Part shown: in pieces, positions 21,586 through 32,187 of the stretch | Numbering within the stretch: the stretch's first letter is position 1 | Layout: every line of letters begins with the position of its first letter | Assembly: GCA_958299035.1 (NCBI GenBank) | Contig: CATQJL010000001.1 | Coordinates: 14,317,834-14,381,833, forward strand | Length of the DNA stretch: 64,000 nt | Reading direction: 5' to 3' | Origin: Cylicocyclus nassatus | Taxonomy: Eukaryota > Nematoda > Chromadorea > Rhabditida > Strongylidae | Translations under genes and position numbers: made by a program | Notes under the pieces: model-generated | Told to the model about the DNA's origin: nothing | What the model saw: only the letters and a program-made list of their open reading frames with translations | The model's database searches: none

Positions 21586-22837
21586 ATGGAGCAGCGAATA
21601 TTTTTCTATGATCATCGAGTTGTTGGACTTCTAGTCTTCACGGTAAGTAAAATATTGAGCAGTTTGGTCCACTATTGTTCGCTCTACTTTTTCATTGATT
21701 AGAAAATTGTTTATTTTGAAATCCAATTTGAATTTTCATTAATAAAAAAGCTGTTGGTTTGTTAACCGTTATAATTAATATTATATACTTGCCAACCTAT
21801 CCAGAAAATATAACAAAATTTATAAGCTGAGCATGTCACTTGAAATTTAGAAAGCCTTTACTCTAAAAAGAGGAGATTTACAGCTATTTTTTGAGATATT
21901 CCAGCAGCACGAATTTTTGGCTAGTAAGAGTAGTTTTATCTGAAATTAGTAAACAAACTAACCCTTATTGATAACTTTTGGTATTTTCAAATATTTATAT
22001 TTTATAAAAATCAACTCCAAAAAGAAAAGAAGGACTTGAATGCTTCCTTCAGTTTATTCTATCTTACCCTAGTAATCATAGATCCATTTTTGCTTCGAAA
22101 GTGCTGGAAAACGTATAATTTCTCCCTATCCCTTGACAAAACAAAGAAAATCGTAAAAACGAGGGAAATGAGATTTTTCCGACTTTGAAGCCAACGAACT
22201 TATTTTTTGAACTTCCAGAGCTACTTGTAATTTTCAGATCTCCATCATCGGTTCCATAGGCAACACACTTGTGGCCACATCTTTCCGACGTCTTTCATCG
22301 ATGCAAAATTCCTACGGACGAATGGTAGCGAGCCAATCGACTGGAGAAGCAGTGCTATGCTATATTTTTGCTTTTTACTATTCCCCTATGGTATTTTTGT
22401 GAGTTTGGAACATAACTTTTTCCAAGAAATAAAAAATTTTCAAATTTGCAGCAATATCGAATGTATGAGGTCTGTTTCGAAATACTTTGGCTTTATTCTC
22501 CTGATTTGCTACGACATCTGCATTTTTTCGCATTTGTTTATTGCGCTGAATAGAATGTGTGCAATCTGTATGCCACTTCGTTACGACGACTACTGCAGGT
22601 GAGTTTTCCAAGTATTTTCTTGCAGTTCTGAAAAAAATTCGATTGTAGTCCGTTCTACACAAAACTGTCAATTGTCATATCATGGAGTGTAGCAATAATT
22701 GTTGCAATTATACTATACATATATCGTAAGTCAAAAGTAGAAGTTATACTTTAACTGCATTCACCCAACTCCCTTCAGATGACTGTGGCCTGGTATATGA
22801 AAACAGCATATGGGCATTCATATTTTTTCCAAATGAG
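21586..22837 (+). CDS. srx-type chemoreceptor GPCR, 5' part (left copy, interrupted)
   Basis: Five exons (21586-21642, 22238-22398, 22452-22598, 22649-22725, 22779-22837) join in phase into 167 residues, covering about four transmembrane helices. Recognisable features are the TM1 motif IGSIGNTLVA, a hydrophobic TM2 (AVLCYIFAFYY), and the TM3/loop motif IALNRMCAICMPLRY, which corresponds to the NRfcai..Pl.Y signature of nematode Srx receptors. An HDCGLVYENSIWAF loop follows. Srx receptors act in chemosensory-neuron membranes. The expected C-terminal exons do not follow: a Penelope-like element starts at 23081 in the next intron, and the contig ends inside it. The start ATG is weakly supported, as the first exon encodes only 19 residues. 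Confidence 0.75.
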
Positions 22838-23133
22838 GTCAGTTTTGATGTTTCACGTCGGAAATTGCCAAATATGACAGGACTGCTTGTTTCAAAATTC
22901 CCACTTTGAACTGTGGGATGCTGATCTTTAAGCAGGACTGTTTTGAGCTGTTTACAGAGCTGACCAAAGGCTATAAAGATCAGTTGTTCTCATTATAATG
23001 CAAATTTGTAGACGAATATCGTCTGAAAGGCTAACAGAGCGACGCTCTCTGAATAATTGTAAGGAAACACTTTTGATTTAGTGGCTATACTATGTTATGC
23101 CAGTGCCAGGTTTGTACGGTGGAATTCTTTATT

Positions 23134-23171
23134 GGCCTTACGTTTCGACAAATTCGTCTTCGTCGGAGGCC
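23134..23171 (-). ncRNA. Hammerhead-ribozyme-like motif of the Penelope element
   Basis: On the minus strand GGCCT and AAGGCC pair as stem I. Between them are the core-like CCGACGA, a small stem II (GAC-GAATTT-GTC), the invariant GAAAC, and the very short GT of stem III. This matches the minimal type I hammerheads known from Penelope-like elements (core CUGANGA...GAAAC). The core here has C where U4 is expected, so this copy may be inactive. Confidence 0.55.
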
Positions 23172-23398
23172 TGAAAGTAGATTGCAGTATTATCTTTGCA
23201 AGACCAGACCGCCAAACGCCTCCCCGCACTGCCGAGTCTAGACCCCGTCCCGCAATCAACGTACTGGGACACGCGATGAGAAACGAACCTTAATCCACCG
23301 TTGTGTTAGTGAGAGTCAGTAGAGTCAGTACGTAGCCGCACTGGAGAGACAGACTACACTGATTCTTGCTCAGCGGTCGACACTTATATACGGGCAGG

Positions 23399-25356
23399 CT
23401 ACCGCTCACAGATCGTTAAGATAGGCAAGAGTTCGGTTGTTATCGATACGCATTCGTTTCTGTTATTCATGCTAGGATTTCTAAGAGAAATCCACGCTGC
23501 TTCGACGGTCTTTCTCACTGAAATCTCTGCCTCGTATGACAAGATAGTACATTTAACGCCAAATTCACCGCCGTTGTGCGTTTCAATTCTATGTCTTCCC
23601 AAAGGTGACATCGCATTCGCTCGTCTCATAGCCGCTAAATGCTCTTTGAGTCTGACGTTCAGCAATCTACCCGTTTCTCCGATATATGTCGCCTTACAAT
23701 TCAAGCATTCCAATTCATACACTACTCCAGCCTTTGCGCAATCGCCTACTTTTCCGTATGGACAGACAACACAATGCTCCGACAAACATTCTGCGTCGTA
23801 GAGCCTATTTCTTACCAACCGCTTCTTGATGTTCTCACTCGGAATGTTCACAAGTATAACATCATTCTGCAGTTGTGCTCGCGTTATGCATTGTTTTATT
23901 GCTGCACTAAATTTATCGGAAATGTAAGGCATGCACAGGGATAGTTTATTGTCATCGCGAGTTGGGCCACTTTTCGTAAACTTCGAAGAGCAATGGAAAC
24001 CTTGTGGTATGTAACCATTGCTACGCGCAATCTGTGTAGCCAACTTTTTGGACTCAAGTCGTTCCTGTTCACCCGTGCATACACTGATAGCAGTTCGAAA
24101 CATATTGCGTACAACGGCTCTTTTCACTGTTGACGGATGCGCTGAGTTGGCATGCAGCAAGATGTTCTTCGAACTTTCCTTTCTGTACCATTTCATGCGA
24201 ATGGTAGCACCAGATAAATTTATCTGGGTATTAAGAAAGGCAAGCCATCCATTTTTCGGGGTTTCTCGTGTAAGCCTGATGTACCGTGACTGCTGGTTCA
24301 GGATTTCAAAGCATTCGTCCATTTCGGACTGCGTCGATGTTATAACGCAGCAGTCATCGATGTAACGACAGTACATCAATGGCAAGCGTGCAAGAACTGG
24401 TTCCTCAATCTTGCTCATGAAGCAAATCGCAAGGACTGGGGCTAGCCGTTGTCCCATCGCTAATCCTCTTATCTGCGAATAATAGCTCCCAGACCATTTA
24501 AATATGTTACAGTTCAAACATTCTTTGATGAGGACCAGTATGCATGCTTTGCTCAAACCAAAAGTGACCATGTTGGGATAATGAATGTCCAGCAATTCAG
24601 ACAAGGCTTGCAGTGCATCATCGTTCTGAACGTTCGTGTATAAAGATGTAACGTCGAAAGATTCGACTACACTGTTCCGATCAATTTTCGTACTGCGCAA
24701 CTGCTTTATGAATTGCTGGGTGTTGGATAAATGCGATGGTACTTTTGGTAATAGTTGGCTTACGATCTTATTCAAAAACCACGAAATCCTGTCTGTAGGG
24801 CCACCAACACAGCTTATTATCGGGCGCACCTTATAACTTGTTGCTGACATGGAGTGAATTTCTTCCGCTGTTATTTTATGCGTTTTCAATAGATGATAGA
24901 ATACCGGACAAATTGGGTTTTCTAATTTCAGTCTATTGATAAATCTCTCCTCCAGTCCTGCAGATTTCGCTACATTAACCCAAACATCGTTCAGCTTTTT
25001 GCACTGTGTCTGGTACTCTTTTCGTGAAGAACGCTGGTAGATCGTAGAATCAGCAAGATGCATTTCTGCGATCTCTCTATCTAACGTTTGTGGCATTATT
25101 ACGAATTCACCCCCCTTGTCGCTTACGGAGATACGGATAGATTGCTCTTTCAAACATTCGCGCATTTCTTGGAAACCTTGTCGTTGTTCTCGCGTTAAAT
25201 TAGTCTGACGCACATTCTTATATCGTTGCAGAACTTTTGAAACTTCAGTTGACAGCACGCGAAACTTGCTATCAACAGAAAGCATCGGACTGGGTTCTTT
25301 ATAGAACGAGCGAGAAAATGGCGGCGAAGGTAGTAGTGTAACCGATGGTACGAGTT
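23399..25356 (-). CDS. Penelope-like reverse transcriptase with GIY-YIG endonuclease (5' partial)
   Basis: An uninterrupted frame runs from the gap edge to a stop at 23399, about 650 visible residues. In order it shows the PLE RT blocks: KTHK (near 24885), RPIIS (near 24830), FDVTSLYTN (near 24655), the MGQRLAP block (near 24455), the catalytic YIDD (near 24360) and FLNTQ. Near the C-terminus is the GIY-YIG motif (VYELECLNC...TYIGETGR, about 23690) with a CxxC-type linker. RT copies the element's RNA and GIY-YIG nicks the target DNA. The N-terminus is lost in the gap. Any frame reading through the Ns into 25857 and beyond is artificial. The absence of stops suggests a young copy. Confidence 0.93.
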
Positions 25357-25856
25357 NNNNNNNNNNNNNNNNNNNNNNNNNNNNNNNNNNNNNNNNNNNN
25401 NNNNNNNNNNNNNNNNNNNNNNNNNNNNNNNNNNNNNNNNNNNNNNNNNNNNNNNNNNNNNNNNNNNNNNNNNNNNNNNNNNNNNNNNNNNNNNNNNNNN
25501 NNNNNNNNNNNNNNNNNNNNNNNNNNNNNNNNNNNNNNNNNNNNNNNNNNNNNNNNNNNNNNNNNNNNNNNNNNNNNNNNNNNNNNNNNNNNNNNNNNNN
25601 NNNNNNNNNNNNNNNNNNNNNNNNNNNNNNNNNNNNNNNNNNNNNNNNNNNNNNNNNNNNNNNNNNNNNNNNNNNNNNNNNNNNNNNNNNNNNNNNNNNN
25701 NNNNNNNNNNNNNNNNNNNNNNNNNNNNNNNNNNNNNNNNNNNNNNNNNNNNNNNNNNNNNNNNNNNNNNNNNNNNNNNNNNNNNNNNNNNNNNNNNNNN
25801 NNNNNNNNNNNNNNNNNNNNNNNNNNNNNNNNNNNNNNNNNNNNNNNNNNNNNNNN
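25357..25856. other. Assembly gap of exactly 500 Ns
   Basis: A round-number N run between two contigs, lying at the apex of the inverted duplication. Its left edge is inside the Penelope-like ORF and its right edge inside an exon of the srx-like receptor. A fixed 500-N spacer is what some scaffolding software inserts at joins, so the distance is not measured. Confidence 0.95.
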
Positions 25857-27385
25857 AGGCTCACACGGGAAAATCTGAAAAAATAAATCAAAAGTGTTTC
25901 CTTACAATTATTCAGAGAGCGTCGCTGTGTTAGCTTTCAGACGATTTTCGTCTACAAATTTGCATTATAATGAGAACAACTGAACTTTACAGCCTTTGGT
26001 CAGCTCTGTAAACAGCTCAAAATAGTCCTGCTTAAAGATCAGCATCCCACAGTTCAAAGTGGGAATTTCGAAACAAGCAGTCCTGTCATATTTGGCAATT
26101 TCCGACGTGAAACATCAAAACTGACCTCATTTGGAAAAAATATGAATGCCCATATGCTGTTTTCATATACAAGGCCACAGTCATCTGAAGAAGTTGGGTG
26201 AATGCAGTTAAAGTATAACTTCTACTTTTGACTTACGATATATGTATAGTATAATTGCAACAATTATTGCTACGCTCCATGATATGACAATTGACAATTT
26301 TGTGTAGAACGGACTACAATCGAATTTTTTTCAGAACTGCAAGAAAATACCTGGAAAACTCACCTGCAGTAGTCGTCGTAACGAAGTGGCATACAAATTG
26401 CACACATTCGATTCAATGCAATAAATAAATGCGAAAAAATGCAGATGTCGTAACAAATCAGGAGAATAAAGCCAAAGTATTTCGACACGGACCTCATACA
26501 TTCGATATTGCTGCAAATTGGAAAATTTTTTATTTCTTGGAAAAAGTTATGTTCCAAACTCACAAAAATACCATAGGGGAATAGTAAAAAGCGAAAATAT
26601 AGCATAGCACTGCTTCTCCAGTCGATTGACTGGCTACCATTCTTCCGTAGGAATTCTGCATCGATGAAAGACGTCGAAAAGAAGTAGCAACGAGTGTGTT
26701 GCCTATGGAACCGATGATTGAGATCTAAAAATTACAAGTAGCCCTGGAAGTTCAAAATATAAATTTTGTGGTTTTGGCTTCAACGTCTGAGAAATATCAT
26801 TCTCCTCTTTTTTACGATTTTCTTTGTTTTAATAAGGTTGGAGGAAAAGTTACGTCTCTTCTAGCAACTTCAAAGCGAAAATGGATACATGGTTACCAGG
26901 GTTTAGATAAGCTAAGATGGAGGAAGCCCTCAATTCTCCTTTTTTCTCTTTTTAGAATCGATTTTCGTAAAATATAAATTTGAACATTGTGATTGCCAAA
27001 ATTAGCTTGCCAAAATTAGCTAAACCTCCTGTTTCTAGCCAAAAAAATCATGCTGCTGAAATGTCTAGGAAAATAGTTGTAAGCCTCGTTCTTTGTAAAG
27101 TAGAGGCTTTCCAAAGTTTTAAATCATTTTCAGCTTATATGAAATGGAGTAGCATTTTTTGGATCATATGATATAAAATATGTAATACGATTTGAAACTC
27201 TTATCAATTATTCGACGACTTTTTTCGTCAATGAAAATTCAAAATCAAATTGACAAATTTGAAATTTTTTTTGATCAATGAAAAGTGGATCTAACAATAA
27301 TGGATAAACTATTTGATATTCTGCTTACCGTGAAGACTAGAAGTCCAACAACTCGATGATCATAAAAAAATATTCGCTGCTCCAT
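25857..27385 (-). CDS. srx-type chemoreceptor GPCR (right copy, 3' truncated by the gap)
   Basis: Mirror copy of the left receptor gene. Exons 1-5 are 27329-27385, 26564-26724, 26364-26510, 26237-26313 and 26126-26184, with lengths identical to the left copy, and the NRMCAICMPLRY motif is preserved. A sixth exon appears to begin after a TTTTTTCAG acceptor at 25875 and runs into the gap (visible codons Ile-Phe-Pro-Cys-Glu-Pro). That shows the native continuation which the Penelope insertion displaces in the other arm. Its remaining transmembrane segments are not in the assembly. Confidence 0.75.
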
Positions 27386-30300
27386 GTTCTGCTGTAGATA
27401 TAGAAAATAATATCACAACGCTGTTATTCGAATCAAAAATCACTCTCTGGAAAAATACCTCCAGTATCTACTAAGTGAATCAAACAAAATCTCATTAATG
27501 TAGCTGCTCAGCGTCTATAGAAAAATTGTCGTGACGTTAGAAAGTCTGTCTGTAAGATAAGGAAGAGATTAGATGGCATTTTACTACTACTGTGTTGGCT
27601 ATGACTCGGTAAATAAGAAGCAATGATGTTATGTCAATCTCTAAATTTTTTCATCAATCAGCAATCTTGATGTACAATGGGGGATTATTCTATTAGGTTG
27701 CTTCCTTTTATGCTTCAATTTTTTTATCAAGGTTTTTTAATGATCTCAAATCTGTAGGATTGTGTAAACTTTCATATTAGGTTGAAGCACAAGTCTTGCA
27801 CCAGAATTTTTGGAGAATTAGTTTTGCACTAGATTTTTTGAAAATTTGTATGTTCCTCCAAAGTTAATGAATCCGTTCCGTATGATCAAGCATAGAGGGA
27901 AAATCATGCTGTTTCTGCTAGTGCTCAGAGCAAAAAATTTTATCAACATTTAGCGGCGATAAAAGCTGGTAAACTCAAACTCATAAAATTTATTTTTGGA
28001 TTTTTAATCATTAAGTATGCTAGAAGGTACTGCAACCTTTAATTTCACCTTTAATTCAAGTTTTATGACCTATGTATGCTTTTTTACCGACGCAAATTTG
28101 TGGATTTTGGACTCTTTGGATTTCTTCATGAAAAATTGTAATTTACTAATTTTTTCTTCGAATTCTGCTTTTGTTCAGGTCAGGCTTTCTAACATGCATG
28201 ATAAGATACTACATATATTATATACAACGGAAAAATATTTTGCAGATCTAAGTGGTGGCCTAAGCATTTGTAAATGAATATTTTTGGAATTTTTTGCAAG
28301 ACTTATGTTCCAATACAATAATATACGCACTTAGCCTGAAAAGATACGAACGATAGAGAGAATCGAAAAGCAATTATGGCCTTTGCTAATTGGAATACTT
28401 GTCTAAACATTTTTGAATAAATGTTTTTGGAATTTTTTTTGTGTAAGACTTATGTTACAACCTAATATTATATGCGTTTAGCCTTACAAAGAAGACATAT
28501 GATGGAAAAAACAGGATTCAAAGTGATTGAACATTTGGAAACGTTTCACTGATCTAACAGTGCTCCCTCAAGAGAGCTGATAGACAGGTGAATCAGTGAT
28601 TTTTCAAAATCTAAACAGTATTTCACCAAAGCGAATTTGTTGCGTGATTCAAAAACTGCGAAAACTTTCAAAACATCCTAATACTAAATTTCGCGAAGAT
28701 TCTAGGAAGCAGAAGAAGGTCTAGGCTACATTTGCTAGTGAATACTCGCAATTAAATCATTTAGCCTATGATCACCGACTCCTCCCAATATACTCAGAAT
28801 TCTTTGCTCTTCAGCAATTTGATCTTATGCGGGTGTAAAGCTGTAGTTATATCAGTTACTGATTAAGGAAATCCCAAATTGGCTTAGAGCTAAATTACTC
28901 CAAATTAGCGTATCAGTGGTTTGAAAGATGAGAACAAGAGCATGTTTAGTCATCTGCGATGTCGACTGTTTATCACCAGTTACTTGTTTTCAAGCACAAT
29001 TTCATATGAAAATGGGGTATTGTGTGTGACTATTGTTGACCAAACAGACAGGGTTCATTTATTATGTGATACATAAAAAATGCATTATTAAAACTTCGTA
29101 CTAGGAAACCCTTGCAGCATCGAAATTTGTTTGGCACGCGAGTCTATTGCGGAACTTCACTTCGGTGAGCTTCAGCTTTTCAGCTAATTATTATTTTCAC
29201 ACTACAAAGTCACTGAATTCAATTAGGGCACCGAATCGGAACATAGTGCCACCTTGAACAGGATATGGAAAAGGGAAGCTCGAAAATGAAACAGAATAAG
29301 TTAGAGCCGAAAAATATCAGCTTGCATTTATTACGACGTTGTTAATAAAGAAAGAAAAGGTAAAGTTGGACTTACATTTATTAATTCGAAAGATCATGTT
29401 TTAATAAAAAATGGTAAAATATGGATTTTTATTTTGTCTGATTAGGTAACCGAACTGTAATAAGAAGCACTCAGCCGCAGCAAATTTTTTCTGAGAAATT
29501 TCTTTGAGAGGAGAATGGAGCAAAGGGAGCTTTATCCGATTTGAAACCATTTCGTTTTTTGTTATCAAGTTAGTGAAAAAAATACGAATGACCAAACAAT
29601 TTCCTCGCCTAAAGAGACTCGAGAAAGATAAAAAAAAATAAAAGTATGAATCAAACTACTAACCGAATAGTCCTAAATGCATAAAAGAAACAGTTAAACA
29701 TGTTTTGAAGTAGTTTAAAGTAATTTGAATGCATTACAACTCGAGCGACTAATAGTGACTACTAATTGCACCATACCATAACATCAACACACATGAATAT
29801 GTAGATGAAAATTGAGGGAGAAGCACAAGGTACAAAAAGGGGTGTGGTGCAAGAGGAACGATAGCAATCGCCAGCCGCTGGTGCCAATGCACTATCTGCC
29901 TTCACAGTTCGCAAATTGCGAACTTAAAAAAATAGCAGATATAAAATTAATGCTCTAGTCAACTTACTTAATATGTCTTGCTTAAATCCCGGTGGTATGT
30001 GCAATCTGGTGATGTTCTTGCAGGAATAAGCTTAAAATACTTAAAGTTTTACCTTTGAGACGTTTTCATGACATTTTCAGCTGATTTTCACATCCCATTT
30101 TCAAGCAAACACAATCTATACGATTCTCCTGTCTGGATGAAAGCATAAAAGAAAGAAATGTTCTGAATTTCTGTGTGCAGATGGACAAAAATGACGGTGA
30201 AGTATGCGCGAGTTACTGACACCGACCAGCTATCGTTCCTCTTGCTCGCCACCCTACAAAAAGCCCATAGATTTTCGTGGTCCGCGACGAAAAGAGGGGC

Positions 30301-30740
30301 GAGAATCCTTACTTTACATCTTAACATTCGATACAATATTTTTGAAAAATTTTATGATAAAAGTTTTCAGTTTTTTTCAATTTCCAATTCGAAGAAAACT
30401 ATCGACTGCGCCAGACTCCCAATTAGATCGTTGTCAATATGCGGTACAAAAACATTAGCTGATCTGCATAATACTTTGAAGACTTCATCCTTAATAAGCT
30501 TCTGATTCAAGCGATAAGCGCACATGCTCTTCCGCTCCTATATGTGGAATCATCAACAATTTTCACGCATCAATTCCATCGCTATGCAAGAGCCTAGCTG
30601 CTAAAGGTTCGAAGCTCACACTTCGGAAAATAAACTTATTTCAAAGCTTGTAGCTACACTAATTCAGTTTGAAGTAAGAAATTTAAAGTACATGCAGTCC
30701 TCACTGAGCAAATTTTGAGAAGGATCTGAATCTCTACTTA
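27386..30740. other. Noncoding stretch of the right arm
   Basis: Mirrors 18273-21585 without the 20595-20949 MITE. An empty site for the left-arm Helitron (AGATCG) lies near 30426-30431. No gene is seen; the longest frames (for example 30173-30505) have no recognisable domain and overlap a probable old MITE. Confidence 0.5.
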
Positions 30741-31207
30741 CAAGGAAAGGATACCAACATTAGTCGGCGATTGGAGATGAGATGTATATCAGTAGACGCG
30801 CCTTTGAACGCTGATTTCGAATCTGCTTTCCTTTTTTGCGGATTAAGTTTCCGAAAGAAGTTGTGGGCGTTCAAATGTCCAAATTTGTTAAAATTCAGGT
30901 GTCCTAAAATTGGCTAAAAGCTGTATCTACAAAAACACCAAAAAATGGGAAATCCTTTTTGTATCGAGTCTAGTGTTTGCAAAGAAGGAACAAAGTCAGT
31001 AGAAATGGCATGGGTGTTGTTTTAGAGCTTTTCGCTGATTTTAAGCCACTCAGTGCTTGGCAAATCTGGACATTCAAACGCTCATAACTTCTTTCGAAAA
31101 CTTATTCTGCAAAAAAGAAAAGCAGATTTGAAATCAGCGTTCAAAGGCGCATCTAATGGTATACATCTCATCCCCAATTGCCAACTAATGTTGGTATCAT
31201 TCCTTTG
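30741..31207. mobile_element. TAA-flanked palindromic MITE (right copy)
   Basis: Right-arm counterpart of 13771-14219. It has the ends CAAGGAAAGGATACC and GGTATCATTCCTTTG and TTA on both flanks (minus-strand TAA). It is slightly longer than the left copy through small indels. Presence at the same site in both arms dates it before their divergence. Confidence 0.78.
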
Positions 31208-32187
31208 TTAGGAATTCCAATACGGGCAGCTGTGAAAGTAGCCTATTTTAGTTGTAAAATCATGCAAGTCTTCTTTTTCATGGATGATTTGGGAAAGCTG
31301 TGAAGTTTTCAAATAATAAACCAAGTTCATAAAAGAAGTCTTTTTCTGAGCATTTTTTTTCATTTTGTTTCATTCAAATGAGTTTTCAAATGGTATATTG
31401 ACCTGTAAAAAAAAGTTTCGCGGGCTACTTCCTCCTCACTCACCACTTCTACTTCAAAAATTTGCATACTATAAATTTTTTGAGAAAGAAGAGACTTAAT
31501 GTCCTGCTTACTGAGGATTTCTGTGGCCGTCAGGAGAGGAAGAAACGGCTCCGCCCCTGAAAATATGTTGATTCTTGAAATTGATCTACATGAGTTTCAG
31601 ATATATGCGAAAATGTGTAAAATTCTCGTTTACTTTCCAGAAAGCAATTAGCTTTGTAGAAAACTGCATGAAATTTTTCTTCGAATCTTGGCGATTAGCC
31701 CCCAAAAAGTTTAGGAAACAAACCAAAAAATTTTCAAAAGATGTGGCTAGCCATGCCCTTTCATTCGAGAAATTTCTGCCAAGAAAATTTCTCGGACCAC
31801 CACTGTGTGCCCATATGGCATTACGTGGCAGGACCACGCCCGCTATCTAACCCTTCCATGTCTAGTTGTTTGTCATGTTCCCTTCTAGCGGCGATCATCG
31901 TTTGTTGCAAATTTTGCGCTGCAAAGGCTGAGTTTACGTCTAGATTTGAAAAGTGGGACGCATACTTAGCTAGAGAAGCGCGCAAGCTGAATTTGCGCAG
32001 AGTTATGACGTTACATACTTGTTACACAGTTAGAACCTTGTTTCTGAGAGCACAGTCAACAAAAAATCACATCACCACGATTTATACGAAACTAGTAGTC
32101 AGTTCAAAGCAAACGAACGGCCACGAACATTTATCACCGTGAACATCGACAATTAGTCTATGAACGAATGTTCGCAATCAGTTGTCT
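31208..32187. other. Intergenic of the right arm
   Basis: Mirrors 12994-13770 but includes an extra segment of roughly 200 bases near 31778-31990. Frames here are short and overlap on both strands. No gene is supported. Confidence 0.45.

Larger units (their letters stand above)
2603..23080. repeat. Left arm of a large inverted duplication
   Basis: The reverse complement of 25884-47178 aligns along this interval. Orientation and gene order are mirrored, and every exon of the three shared genes has the same length in both arms. Homology starts at CACTAAAAATTATG (2603) and stops at TTTTGATTTA (23080), where a Penelope-like element begins. Differences are scattered substitutions, small indels and whole transposon insertions. 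Divergence looks like a few per cent by eye and was not measured. Confidence 0.93.
23081..25356 (-). mobile_element. Penelope-like retroelement, 5' part lost in the gap
   Basis: The element starts abruptly where left/right homology ends (23080|23081) in an intron of the receptor gene and runs leftward-to-rightward into the N gap. It carries a long minus-strand reverse transcriptase plus GIY-YIG ORF and about 320 bp of 3' noncoding sequence with a hammerhead-like motif. The right arm lacks it. The target duplication cannot be checked because the other end is missing. Confidence 0.9.

Noticed and set aside
25345..25878. Open frames running across the N gap on both strands
   Set aside because: The frames exist only because Ns contain no stops. 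The Penelope ORF is real up to 25356, and the sequence beyond 25857 belongs to the receptor gene on the other contig.
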